From: Raineyella sp. W15-4
Lineage (GTDB): Bacteria > Actinomycetota > Actinomycetes > Propionibacteriales > Propionibacteriaceae
Assembly (NCBI RefSeq): GCF_033170155.1
Contig: NZ_CP137079.1
Location: 1,178,001-1,242,000, forward strand
Direction: 5' to 3'
Length of the DNA: 64,000 nt
Shown piece by piece: positions 9,162 through 17,361 of this stretch; position 1 is the stretch's first letter; each line of letters begins with the position of its first letter. The translations under genes and the position numbers were made by a program. The notes below the pieces were generated by a model. The model was not told the DNA's origin and searched no databases. It saw only the letters and a list, made by a program, of their open reading frames with translations.

Positions 9162-10841
9162 ATGACGATCATCGACGCGGACCGAACCGCGATAGACAGC
9201 CTCGTAGCGCCCACCCCGTTCCCCGGATCATTCGCCGTCTCCTACCTACGGGTCTCCACGAAGGAGCAGGCGGAGAAGGGCGGCCAGGCGGAGGGCTTCT
9301 CGATCCCGGCCCAGCGCGAGGCGAACCAGCGCAAGGCCGACCAGCTCGGAGCAACGATCATCGAGGAGTTCGTCGACGCGGGCGAGTCCGCGCGCAAGGC
9401 CGACCGGCCCGAACTGATGCGGATGATCCAGTACGTCGCGAAGCACAAGACGAACTACTGCATCGTCCACAAGGTCGACCGGCTCGCCCGCAACCGAGCC
9501 GACGACGTGACCATCCACCTCGCCCTCAAGGACGCCGGCGTCACGCTGGTGTCGGCCACGGAGAACATCGACGAGACCCCGTCCGGGATGCTGCTGCACG
9601 GCATCATGTCCTCGATCGCGGAGTTCTACTCCCGCAACCTCGCCACCGAGGTCGTCAAGGGTCTGTCGCAGAAGGCCGCGCAGGGCGGCACCGTGACGAA
9701 GGCACCCATCGGCTACCGCAACGTCGGCGTGCGCGACGAGTTCGGGCGGGAAGTACGCACCGTCGAGATCGACGAGGAGCGAGCCCCGTTGGTGCGGTGG
9801 GCGTTCCAGGTGTTCGCATCCGGCGACTGGACGACGAGCCAGCTTCACCAGGAGCTCGTAGCGCGCGGGCTCACGACAGCGGCGTCGCCGCGGCGACCGT
9901 CCCGACCCATCGGGAAGTCGTCGGTGCATCGGATGCTGACGAACCCGTACTACAAGGGCAGCGTCCGCTACCAGGGCGTGACCTATGCCGGAGCGCACGA
10001 GGCCATCGTCCCCAACGAGGTGTGGGACCAGGTGCAGACCGTGCTCGGCACGCACCGCTCGGCAGCAGATGCAACGCAAGTCCACGAGCACTACTTGAAG
10101 GGGACGGTGTTCTGCGGCCAGTGCGGCTCGCGGCTACTGGTGTGCAACGCCAAGAGCAGCCAGGGCACGATCTACCCGTACTTCGTGTGCGCGAGCAGGC
10201 ATGGTGGCAGAGGCGACTGCACCCGGCAGGCGATGCTCATCGAGCAGGTCGAACGGCTCATCGAGCGCTTCTATGCCAAGGTGCAGCTCGATCCCGAGAC
10301 GACGCAGGCGGTCTCGGCGATGATCCATGCCCGGTTCGACGAGATGATGGCCGAAGGAGCCGCCGAACTTGCCGACCTCGCGTCCCGGAGAACCCAACTC
10401 GAAGGCGAGCAGCAGAAGTTGCTGCAAGCCCACTACGCCGGAGCCATCCCGCTCGACCTGCTCAAGAAGGAGCAGGACCGGATCACCGCGTCGTTGGAGA
10501 CCATCGAGCACCGGATCACCGCTCACCACGGCCACTATGCCGACGCGCGGGCGAACCTCGACGACTCGCTGAAACTGCTGTCCAACGCAGCCGACCTCTA
10601 CGAGCACGCCGACGACGCGAACCGCCGACTGTGCAACCAAGCACTGTTCAGGGCGATCTACATCGACGAGGACAACGACGTGCGCGTCGGCTACCGGAAC
10701 CCGTATGACGGACTGAGCCTCTCCGGCCTCCACGCCGACGCCCTGAGCTGGGCCGCCGAGGCGAAGAAAATGGGCCAGGCGCGAACCGCGACCAAGGGTG
10801 GCCCCTTGGTCGCAAGTTCACACCTGACCCGTTTGGGGTGA
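9162..10841 (+). CDS. Large serine recombinase (ICE integrase)
   Basis: 559 residues. The resolvase-type catalytic domain occupies about residues 25-165, with nucleophile Ser32 in SYLRVSTKEQ and conserved Arg in the KVDRLARN segment. A recombinase domain (about 190-300) is followed by a zinc ribbon (CGQCGSRL with later Cys residues, about 315-355), then a coiled-coil segment (about 385-450), as in phiC31-type integrases. It would catalyse element integration and excision. Its last codons run into the tRNA-His gene: the TGA at 10839-10841 lies within the tRNA acceptor stem, so the final residues may differ in the excised circle. Confidence 0.92.
   Translation: MTIIDADRTAIDSLVAPTPFPGSFAVSYLRVSTKEQAEKGGQAEGFSIPAQREANQRKADQLGATIIEEFVDAGESARKADRPELMRMIQYVAKHKTNYCIVHKVDRLARNRADDVTIHLALKDAGVTLVSATENIDETPSGMLLHGIMSSIAEFYSRNLATEVVKGLSQKAAQGGTVTKAPIGYRNVGVRDEFGREVRTVEIDEERAPLVRWAFQVFASGDWTTSQLHQELVARGLTTAASPRRPSRPIGKSSVHRMLTNPYYKGSVRYQGVTYAGAHEAIVPNEVWDQVQTVLGTHRSAADATQVHEHYLKGTVFCGQCGSRLLVCNAKSSQGTIYPYFVCASRHGGRGDCTRQAMLIEQVERLIERFYAKVQLDPETTQAVSAMIHARFDEMMAEGAAELADLASRRTQLEGEQQKLLQAHYAGAIPLDLLKKEQDRITASLETIEHRITAHHGHYADARANLDDSLKLLSNAADLYEHADDANRRLCNQALFRAIYIDEDNDVRVGYRNPYDGLSLSGLHADALSWAAEAKKMGQARTATKGGPLVASSHLTRLG
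10788..10813. repeat. 11-bp perfect inverted repeat near the attachment site
   Basis: GCGACCAAGGG at 10788-10798 and its exact complement at 10803-10813 are separated by TGGC. The structure lies inside the integrase C-terminal codons and 21 bp beyond the encoded CCA end of tRNA-His. It could terminate tRNA-His transcription or be an arm of the integrase attachment site. No T-run follows on the tRNA strand, which weakens the terminator reading. Confidence 0.6.
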
Positions 10842-10910
10842 GTAACGGGGCTCGAACCCGCGACATCCTGGACCACAACCAGGTGCTCTACCAGCTGAGC
10901 TATACCCACC
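10834..10910 (-). tRNA. tRNA-His(GTG)
   Basis: Read on the minus strand the gene runs from 10910 (the extra G-1 of tRNA-His) to C73 at 10837, with CCA encoded at 10836-10834. The anticodon loop TTGTGGT gives anticodon GTG, and the acceptor stem pairs with one G-T. The T-arm carries GTTCGAG. It lies next to orn, a common actinobacterial arrangement, and serves as the ICE insertion point. Confidence 0.95.
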
Positions 10911-11070
10911 ATCGTCGCCAGAGGTTTCCCTTCCGGGCGAACCTGAGCAGTATAGCCAAGTCCGGATGACGTACGCCAATCGGCGTCATTCGGTCGATCT
11001 GCGGAGTGAGCCCCGGTTCGGGATCGGAGGGCCGTCGCCCCCGACGCGGGGCCCGTACGCGCACACGACG

Positions 11071-11733
11071 TCACTCGGCGTCGGCGGCCACGCTCTCGTC
11101 GACGTCCTCGGCGGTGCCGTTCTCGGACAGGCCGGTGAGGCTGCCGCGGTGCTTGCGGGCGATCCGCTTCAGTGCGGTCGTGTCCGGGCCTGGCTGGTGG
11201 ACGAAGACCGCCTCGCGGTAGTAGCGCAGCTCCTCGATCGACTCCTGGATGTCGGCCAGGGCCCGGTGGTTCCCGTTCTTGGCCGGGGCGTGGTAGTAGG
11301 TCTTGGGGTACCAGCGCCGCGACAGCTCCTTGATCGAGGACACGTCGACGTTGCGGTAGTGGACGTACGCCTCGAGCTCCGGCATGTCCTTGGCCAGGAA
11401 CGCCCGGTCGGTGCCGATGGTGTTGCCGGCCAGCGGGGCCTTGCGGGGCTCCTTCACGTACTGGCGGAGGTAGGCCAGCACCTGCTGTTCGGCCTCGGCC
11501 ATGGTCAGCCCACCGTCCAGCTCGGGCAGCAGGCCGGACTTGGTGTGCATCTGGCGGACGAAGTCACCCATGTGCGCCAAGGCCTCCGCGGAGGGCTTGA
11601 TCACCACGTCGACGCCGTCGCCGAGGACGTTGAGTTCCTCGTCCGTGACGAGTGCGGCCACCTCGATCAGCTCGTCATGGGCCAGGTCCAGGCCCGTCAT
11701 CTCGCAGTCGATCCACACCAGTTCGTTCGTCAC
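11071..11733 (-). CDS. orn: Oligoribonuclease
   Basis: 220 residues, a little longer than typical (about 180-215) because of an acidic C-terminal tail. The DEDDh exonuclease signature is visible: WIDCEMTGLD at the N-terminus, GTDRAFL in the middle, and the HRALADI motif near residue 170. The enzyme degrades 2-5-nt RNAs and pGpG to mononucleotides in the cytoplasm. It stands alone, transcribed toward the ICE, with a 160-bp gap before tRNA-His. Confidence 0.93.
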   Translation of the reverse strand: MTNELVWIDCEMTGLDLAHDELIEVAALVTDEELNVLGDGVDVVIKPSAEALAHMGDFVRQMHTKSGLLPELDGGLTMAEAEQQVLAYLRQYVKEPRKAPLAGNTIGTDRAFLAKDMPELEAYVHYRNVDVSSIKELSRRWYPKTYYHAPAKNGNHRALADIQESIEELRYYREAVFVHQPGPDTTALKRIARKHRGSLTGLSENGTAEDVDESVAADAE

Positions 11734-11897
11734 GCGTCGATCCTAATCCGGACGTGTCCGGCCGGGCTTCGGGTGGCCCAGGGTGGGCGGTGGCGGGGAG
11801 GAGCGCCCGGTGGCGTCGTACGGCGCGGGCTGTGGCGAGGGGACCGTGGCGTGGCACGAACCCTTGAGCGCGCCTCACCCACCACCGCACTCTGGGT

Positions 11898-11941
11898 TTA
11901 GGTCACCCTAACTAGTGAGCGTTTAGGCTACCCTAACTAGT
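11898..11941. promoter_or_regulatory. Tandem IdeR/DtxR-type iron boxes
   Basis: Two 19-bp sites at 11898-11916 and 11923-11941 share TTAGG, ACCCTAACTAGT and the spacing of the TTAGGTTAGSCTAACCTAA consensus; they differ only at two central positions and start 25 bp apart. They precede bfd-bfr by 35 bp. Tandem IdeR sites before bfrA are known to mediate iron-dependent activation in mycobacteria, so iron-responsive control of this operon is likely. Confidence 0.8.
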
Positions 11942-11975
11942 AAGCTCGAGGTGGCCCGGACGAAGGGACGGTGCG

Positions 11976-12182
11976 GTGATCGTCTGTCAGTGCAAGGTCG
12001 TGACGGATCGGGACATCCGGGCTGCCGTCGACCGGGGTGCCCGGACCATGGCCCAGGTGTGCCGGGTCACCGGGGCCGGCACCGAGTGCGGCCGTTGTGT
12101 CTTCACAGTGCGGCGCCTGCTGTGCGAGCATGGTGAGATCGTCCACGCGTCGCTCCCGGAGGTCGACAGTGAAGCCAGTTAG
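11976..12182 (+). CDS. bfd: Bacterioferritin-associated ferredoxin
   Basis: 68 residues from GTG 11976. The four [2Fe-2S] ligands sit at Cys4, Cys6, Cys38 and Cys41, the same spacing as E. coli Bfd. The protein donates electrons to bacterioferritin to reduce and release stored iron. The adjacent bfr overlaps its 3' end by 14 bp, so both are made from one message behind the iron boxes. Confidence 0.92.
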   Translation: MIVCQCKVVTDRDIRAAVDRGARTMAQVCRVTGAGTECGRCVFTVRRLLCEHGEIVHASLPEVDSEAS

Positions 12183-12657
12183 TCCCCGGGTGATCGAGCT
12201 GCTGAACGCCGGCCTCACGCTCGAACTCACCGTGATCAACACCTACTTCCTCAACGCCCGGATGCTCGACAACTGGGGGTTGCCGCGCCTCGGGCAGGTC
12301 TTCTACGACCTGTCGATCGCCGAGATGAAGGATGCCGACGAGTTCATCCAGCGGATCCTGATGTTCGACGGCCATCCCAATGTGCAGAAGCTCGGCGCCA
12401 TCCAGGTGGGGGAGGACCCCGAGGAGGTGCTCCGCCTGGCGTACGACGGGGAGCAGGAGGCGATTGCCCTGTTCAACGCCGGTGCCGAGGAGTGTCATGC
12501 CCTCGGCGACCATGCGACCGCCCTGTACTTCGAGACCGGCGCCCGCGACGAGGAGCGGCACGCCGATTGGCTCGAGGGCCAGATCGACGCCATCGCCCGC
12601 GTCGGCGCCCAGAACTACCTCGCCCAGCATCTCGACCCGTCGTCCGGGCCGGCCTGA
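12169..12657 (+). CDS. bfr: Bacterioferritin
   Basis: 162 residues from GTG 12169, with GGAGG at 12158-12162; the frame is open upstream but that part lies inside bfd. The four-helix ferritin fold is clear. Ferroxidase residues equivalent to E. coli Glu18, Glu51, Glu94, Glu127 and His130 are present, as is the haem Met (Met53 here, in AEMKDAD). The usual ferroxidase His54 is replaced by Asp55, which may alter iron oxidation. It forms the iron-storage shell with Bfd as its release partner. Confidence 0.93.
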   Translation: MKPVSPRVIELLNAGLTLELTVINTYFLNARMLDNWGLPRLGQVFYDLSIAEMKDADEFIQRILMFDGHPNVQKLGAIQVGEDPEEVLRLAYDGEQEAIALFNAGAEECHALGDHATALYFETGARDEERHADWLEGQIDAIARVGAQNYLAQHLDPSSGPA

Positions 12658-12743
12658 CCCGCGACGAGCCGGGAGCCCCGGAGACCGGAGTCCCGATCGT
12701 GCGATGACACCGGCCGGGCCTGCCCGTTACCCCCGAGACGCCG

Positions 12744-12774
12744 AGAGGGCCCGAGCCGATGGCTCGGGCCCTCT
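12744..12774. terminator. Bidirectional hairpin terminator between bfr and the exporter gene
   Basis: A 14-bp perfect stem starts at 12744, has a GAT loop and ends at 12774, placed between convergent genes. A short pyrimidine tail (CTTCC) follows on the plus strand. Two copies of a 21-bp repeat beginning CTCGTCCGGTCCGC follow at about 12796-12838. Confidence 0.8.
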
Positions 12775-12831
12775 TCCGGTCGTCCGGTCCGTTGTCTCGT
12801 CCGGTCCGCTATCGGGGTCTCGTCCGGTCCG

Positions 12832-14826
12832 CTATCGGGCGGCTCCGCCGATCGGGTCGGCCCCCGCGCCGGAGCTGGTCCCACTCGCCTTCGCAGCGGC
12901 TCGGTTGGCCTGCTCCTGCAGGGCCGAGTGCAGGCGCAGTTCCGGCACGCGGAAGAACCAGGTCAGCACGAAGGCGACCAGCAGCACACCCATGGCGACC
13001 CAGTAGATGGTGATCGCCGAGGTGTTGAACCCGAGCAGGAACGGCCGGGTCAGCCGCGGGTCGGCGCCGTTGAGGAACGAGGTGTCGGAGGTACTGGTGT
13101 CGGTGGAGGCATTGACCGTCGACCCCTGACCGGCGATCCCGTCGATGATCACCGGGACCGCCCGATCCACCACCGCGCGACGCTGAGTCTCGTTGCTGTA
13201 GTCGACCTCCACCCGGCCGTTCACCACGGTCGCGCCGGCCTTGGCCGCGACCTGCTGGAGGATGGCCTGCTTGGCCGCCTCGTTCGGCGCGTGCGCGGTC
13301 GCCTGGGTGGCGGCCTGGTCGAGCTGGGTCTGCACGTTGTCCTCGATCGGGGTGACGATCGGGGTCCAGATCTGGCTCATCGCCCCGGCATTCTGCGGCG
13401 CCTGGGCGACCGCCGGCGTCATCGCGGCGTCGAGAGCGCTGGTGAGCACGTCCTTGTCCTGCATGGCCGTACGGATGTTGCCGGGCATGGCGGAGAACAG
13501 CACCGAGAGCAGGATGGCCGTGCCCAGGGTGCCGCCGATCTGCCGGAAGAACGTGGCCGAGGAGGTGGCCACACCCATGTCGGTCGGCGCCACCGAGTTC
13601 TGGCTGGCGAGGACCAGGCTCTGCATCAGCTGACCGAGACCCAGACCGATGATCGCCATGCCGCCGGCGACGAACAAGAACTGGCTGTCGACGGTGATGA
13701 AGGTGAGATAGAAGAAGCCACCGGCGACCAGCGCGGTGCCGAGGACGGGGAACAGCCGGTATCTGCCGGTCCGGGAGATCAGCTGCCCGGAGACGATCGA
13801 GGCCACCATCAGACCGCCGATCATCGGGAGGGTGGCGAAGCCGGACTCGGTCGGCGACATCCCCATCACGATCTGCAGGTAGAGCGGCAGGGTCATCATC
13901 GCGCCGAACATGCCGAAGCCCACCAGGGCACCGAGGACGGTGGCCATCGAGAACACGCCGGAGCGGAAGATCCGCAGTGGGATGATCGCGTCGCGACCCA
14001 TGTGGTTCTCGATGATCAGGAAGGCGACGATGCCGACCAGCCCGACGACGATGCAGGTGATGGACGCCGCGGAGGTCCAGCCCCACGTACGACCCTGCTC
14101 GGCGACCAGCAGCAGCGGGACGAGCGCGACGACGACCGAGGTGGCGCCCCACCAGTCGATCCGGACGCGATGGTGCTCGAATCGGGGCAGGTGCAGGAAG
14201 GCGAGCACCATGGCCAGGGCGACCAGGCCGATCGGCACGTTGACCAGGAACACCCAGCGCCAGCCGGCGATCCAGGCGATCGTCGCGGTGCCGGCGAACA
14301 GGCCGCCGACCAACGGGCCGATGACGGCCGAGACGCCGAAGACGGCGAGGAAGTAGCCCTGATACTTGGCCCGCTCCCGCGGGGCCAGCATGTCGCCCAT
14401 GATCGCCAGCGGCAGCGACATCAGGCCGCCGGCGCCGATCCCCTGGAAGGCACGGAACGCGGCCAGCAGGTACATCGAGGTGGAGAACGACGACAGCAGC
14501 GAGCCGAGGATGAAGACGGTGATGGAGAAGATGTAGAGCGGCCGGCGGCCGAAGACGTCGGACAGCTTGCCGTAGATCGGGGTGGCGATCGTCGAGGTGA
14601 TGAGGTACGCGGTGGTCACCCAGGCCTGCTTGTCGAGGCCGTGCAGGTCGTCGCCGATGGTACGGATCGCCGTGCCGACGATCGTCTGGTCGAGCGACGA
14701 CAGGAACATGCCGGCCATCAGTCCGTAGATGACCAGCATGATCTGCTGGTGGGACATGACCGGGCGGGGCGCCGTCGCCGCGCTGGCGCGGGGTGCGGCC
14801 GGCTCGGATTCGAGCATGGCGGACAC
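12832..14826 (-). CDS. DHA2-family MFS drug exporter (EmrB/QacA type)
   Basis: 664 residues from a GTG at 14826, five bases after GGAG; an ATG at 14817 is less well placed. About 14 membrane helices are visible, with the DHA2 signatures DQTIVGTAIRTI in helix 1 and the GKLSDVFGRRP loop between helices 2 and 3. A long extracytoplasmic loop (about 120 residues, Ala/Gln-rich) lies before the last helix. Such proteins export drugs or dyes using the proton gradient. No regulator gene adjoins it. The C-terminus is a polar Ala/Gly tail. Confidence 0.88.
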   Translation of the reverse strand: MSAMLESEPAAPRASAATAPRPVMSHQQIMLVIYGLMAGMFLSSLDQTIVGTAIRTIGDDLHGLDKQAWVTTAYLITSTIATPIYGKLSDVFGRRPLYIFSITVFILGSLLSSFSTSMYLLAAFRAFQGIGAGGLMSLPLAIMGDMLAPRERAKYQGYFLAVFGVSAVIGPLVGGLFAGTATIAWIAGWRWVFLVNVPIGLVALAMVLAFLHLPRFEHHRVRIDWWGATSVVVALVPLLLVAEQGRTWGWTSAASITCIVVGLVGIVAFLIIENHMGRDAIIPLRIFRSGVFSMATVLGALVGFGMFGAMMTLPLYLQIVMGMSPTESGFATLPMIGGLMVASIVSGQLISRTGRYRLFPVLGTALVAGGFFYLTFITVDSQFLFVAGGMAIIGLGLGQLMQSLVLASQNSVAPTDMGVATSSATFFRQIGGTLGTAILLSVLFSAMPGNIRTAMQDKDVLTSALDAAMTPAVAQAPQNAGAMSQIWTPIVTPIEDNVQTQLDQAATQATAHAPNEAAKQAILQQVAAKAGATVVNGRVEVDYSNETQRRAVVDRAVPVIIDGIAGQGSTVNASTDTSTSDTSFLNGADPRLTRPFLLGFNTSAITIYWVAMGVLLVAFVLTWFFRVPELRLHSALQEQANRAAAKASGTSSGAGADPIGGAAR

Positions 14827-15161
14827 AGAGTCTCCTTGCTTTCCTTGTGGTGCGGATCGCTGCGTGGCCGGTCCGGGTCCGGTCCGGGGTCCCGTCCTGC
14901 TGGAGGCCGGCGAAGAGAGCGATCCGTGCAGCCCATGCAGTTTTGCGCGTAGTGCAAGAATTTTCAAGTGCGGGTCCGTCGGCCCGGGCAACGACGGCCG
15001 TCGGGCACCGTCACGGGGACGAGCACCCTCACGGTCGAGGGGCGCCCCGGCGTGTACGGGTGGCGCCGTTGCCGATTCCTTAGTCTGCCACTCCGGGGTC
15101 GGTCAGTGGGGCCGGGTGGTGAGCGGTGCGCCAGCCGGCGGCGGCGCGACAGTGGGTGCGT
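14827..15161. other. Gene-free leader of the exporter gene
   Basis: Apart from the ribosome site of the exporter, this 335-bp stretch shows no credible ORF, tRNA or strong hairpin. It probably carries the exporter promoter on the minus strand. No repressor palindrome stands out. Confidence 0.5.
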
Positions 15162-15218
15162 CCGGTCAGTTCCGGGTGAGCCGGTCAGTTCCGGGCGAGC
15201 CAGTCAGTTCCGGGCGAG
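15162..15218. repeat. Three 19-bp tandem repeats spanning the aldolase stop
   Basis: Units at 15162-15180, 15181-15199 and 15200-15218 share CCGGTCAGTTCCGGGCGAG with two substitutions in all. The third unit contains the last codons and stop of the aldolase gene, so the gene end appears to have been duplicated downstream by slippage. Confidence 0.8.
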
Positions 15219-15872
15219 ACGGTTGCGCAGGTGGGCGATCCGGTCCGCGCTCATCCGTCGTTCGCCGCCGAGCATCCGCAGCGCCGCCGTCGTCCGGGCC
15301 AGGGCCTCCAGGCGCTCCATCGTCAGGTAGGCGTCCGTCAGGGTGGGACCCCAACTGACGGCCCCGTGGGACTCGAGCAGACAGGCCCGGTGGTGCGCGA
15401 TCAGGGGCGCGACGGCGTCGGGCAGTTCCTCGGTGCCGGGGGTGGCGAAGGGTGCCACCGGCACCTCCGGCAGCGTCAGGAGCGTCTCGGTCATCAGGTC
15501 ACCGTGCAGCGCCTCCCCGCGGATCGCGAACGCGGTGGCGTACGGCGGATGGGTGTGCACGACGGCGCCCACGGTGGGGTCGACCCGGTAGACCCGTAGA
15601 TGCATCAGAATCTCCGAGGACGGCCCCTGTCCGGTCCCCGCGTCGACCACCTCACCGGACCCGGTGACGACGCAGAGCATCTCCTCGGTCAGCATCGCCT
15701 TGCTGACCTCGGTAGGGGTGCACAGGATGGTGCCGTCCCGGAGCCGGGCGGACAGGTTCCCGTCGTTGGCGGCGACGAGCTGGCGCTCCCACAGGCGCCG
15801 CCCGAGGTCCACCATCAGCCGTCGCAGTCGGGCATCGTCGGCCTGCGGTTCCGACCCTGGGTCAGTGGTCAC
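15204..15872 (-). CDS. Class II aldolase / L-fuculose-phosphate aldolase family
   Basis: 222 residues from GTG 15872 (AGGAG six bases upstream). Class II aldolase/adducin features are present: NDGNLSAR near residue 35, the HTHPPYA zinc-binding pair, and LESHGAVSWGP near residue 170. The enzyme should split a phosphorylated sugar into glyceraldehyde or lactaldehyde plus dihydroxyacetone phosphate, or act as a related epimerase. The divergent PfkB kinase and DeoR regulator make a small sugar-phosphate pathway likely; the substrate cannot be read from the sequence. Confidence 0.82.
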   Translation of the reverse strand: MTTDPGSEPQADDARLRRLMVDLGRRLWERQLVAANDGNLSARLRDGTILCTPTEVSKAMLTEEMLCVVTGSGEVVDAGTGQGPSSEILMHLRVYRVDPTVGAVVHTHPPYATAFAIRGEALHGDLMTETLLTLPEVPVAPFATPGTEELPDAVAPLIAHHRACLLESHGAVSWGPTLTDAYLTMERLEALARTTAALRMLGGERRMSADRIAHLRNRLARN

Positions 15873-16308
15873 ATCGGCTCCTTCGCCTCGCCGGGGACGC
15901 CGTCCCGGCCCGGTCGACTCCGGGCGCGGATTCCTTGGGACATTACGGCCCGGATCGTCTGTAACAGTTAATATCATATTATCTCAGGCTGTGCAGTCCG
16001 GTCATCTGCCGCCACCGGGCTTTCCAGCTGCCCTCGATCGAGCCGAACACTGGCTTGTGTGCGTGTCGTTGTGGGTGTTCTGTCGGTCCGGGTGGCGAAG
16101 GTCACCGTCCCGGGGTGTGCCGATGTGATTATCACAGTTGCTAACATCCTTGCTGTGGTGCCGATGTACGACGAGGTTCATCGCTGCGGTCGTACCCGAG
16201 GCCACCGACAGGCGACTCCGCCGGTCTCCGGACGGGGTGCCAGGACTCACCGGACCGCCATGGGCGTCGGTCGCGACCGCGACGGCGCCCGACCTGAGAG
16301 GAAGCTCG
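15873..16308. promoter_or_regulatory. Divergent sugar-locus promoter region with two palindromes
   Basis: The 436-bp gap between the aldolase and kinase starts contains an unusually AT-rich perfect palindrome TAATATCATATTA at 15969-15981 and a second, TGTGATTATCACA, at 16124-16136. Both are 13 bp with a single central base. They are good candidate operators for the nearby DeoR protein; the second also resembles half of a Crp/GlxR-type site but its spacer is too short. Confidence 0.55.
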
Positions 16309-17256
16309 ATGCCCGACGTCATCTCCTTCGGAGCCCACATCGCCGACGCGCTCGGATGGCCGTTTACGGCGGTCCCGCCGGGTCAGCAGCTCGCCATGCT
16401 CAACCGGATCTCGTTCACCGTGGCCGGCACCGCCGCTGCTCCGTCGGTCAACCTGGCCAAGCTCGGTGTCCGGGTCGCAACGGTGGGGCGGATCGGGGAC
16501 GACTCGATCGGCGCGTTCATCCGCACCACGATGGAGAGGTACGGGGTCGACACCACCCACCTTGTGGTCGACCCGGAGCTGCAGACGTCGTCGAGCCTGC
16601 TGCTGATCCGCCCGGACGGCTCGCGGCCGGCCCTGCACGTGATCGGTGCCAATGCCGCCCTCACCGAGGACGACGTCCCCTGGGACGCGGTCGCCGAGGC
16701 CAAGGTCTTCCACCTCGGCGGCGCCTTCATCCTCCCGGGCATCGACGGCCGGCCGATGGCCCGCATCCTGGCGAGGGCCAAGGAGCTGGGGTGCATTACC
16801 ACGGTGGACTTCCTGATGAGTCCCCGCCCGGACGCCCAGGAGCTGATCGGTCCGGCGCTGCCCCACATCGACTACCTGATGCCGAACATCGAGGAGGCGG
16901 GCTGGCTGGTGGGCAGCGAGGACCGTGCCGAGATCGTCGCCTGGCTGCACGCCCAGGGAGTCGGCTGCTCGGTGCTGACCATGGGCGGGGAGGGGGTGAG
17001 CATCGCCCCGCGGGGCCGGGAGGAGGTCGTCCTGCCGGCGTACGACGTCGACGTGGTCGACACGACGGGGTGCGGCGACGCCTTCACCTCCGGCTTCATC
17101 TCGGGCCTGCTCGACGGGTTGGAACCGGCCGACGCCGCCGAACGGGGACTGGCCTGTGGCAGCCTGGTCGCCACCGGCCTCGGATCCGACGCCGGCATCG
17201 TCGACCGTGACCAGGTCGAGGAGTTCCGCACCACCCACGCTCGGCTGGCGGTCTGA
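16309..17256 (+). CDS. PfkB-family carbohydrate kinase
   Basis: 315 residues from ATG 16309, preceded by AGAGGAAG; the frame opens 57 codons earlier but without a ribosome site. The ribokinase fold shows a Gly-rich N-terminal segment after the start, sugar-contact residues around NAALTEDD, and the C-terminal PfkB signature DTTGCGDAF with the catalytic Asp. It likely phosphorylates a sugar (or sugar phosphate) fed to the divergent aldolase. The DeoR regulator follows after a strong hairpin. Confidence 0.85.
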   Translation: MPDVISFGAHIADALGWPFTAVPPGQQLAMLNRISFTVAGTAAAPSVNLAKLGVRVATVGRIGDDSIGAFIRTTMERYGVDTTHLVVDPELQTSSSLLLIRPDGSRPALHVIGANAALTEDDVPWDAVAEAKVFHLGGAFILPGIDGRPMARILARAKELGCITTVDFLMSPRPDAQELIGPALPHIDYLMPNIEEAGWLVGSEDRAEIVAWLHAQGVGCSVLTMGGEGVSIAPRGREEVVLPAYDVDVVDTTGCGDAFTSGFISGLLDGLEPADAAERGLACGSLVATGLGSDAGIVDRDQVEEFRTTHARLAV

Positions 17257-17260
17257 GCGA

Positions 17261-17318
17261 GCCGCTCCGGGGCCCGCGGGGCCCCGCCGGGCCCGCCGCG
17301 TCGCGGGCCCGGAGCGGC
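17261..17318. terminator. Hairpin after the PfkB kinase gene
   Basis: GCCGCTCCGGGGCCCGCG at 17261-17278 pairs with its complement at 17302-17318 over 17 bp with one bulged G, just after the kinase stop. It may act as a terminator or attenuator that lowers expression of the following deoR-type gene. Confidence 0.65.
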
Positions 17319-17361
17319 GCAACCGACTGACCACCTGCCCGGCGACCGACCAGGAGACCCG

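Larger units (their letters stand above)
1..10841. mobile_element. Right end of an integrative conjugative element at tRNA-His
   Basis: VirB4-like, VirD4-like, SCO6880-like, SSB and serine integrase genes lie in one block that ends exactly at a tRNA-His gene, with typical chromosomal genes (orn, bfd, bfr) beyond it. The left end and any relaxase, replication or excision genes are outside the window. Target choice is inferred from the integrase stop codon lying inside the tRNA; the other attachment site is not visible, so the crossover core cannot be mapped here. Confidence 0.85.

Noticed and set aside
12928-14952. Long plus-strand ORF (over 670 codons) opposite the MFS exporter
   Set aside because: It is the complement of a gene with 14 clear membrane helices; the translation is His/Asp/Gly/Arg-rich noise with no domain.
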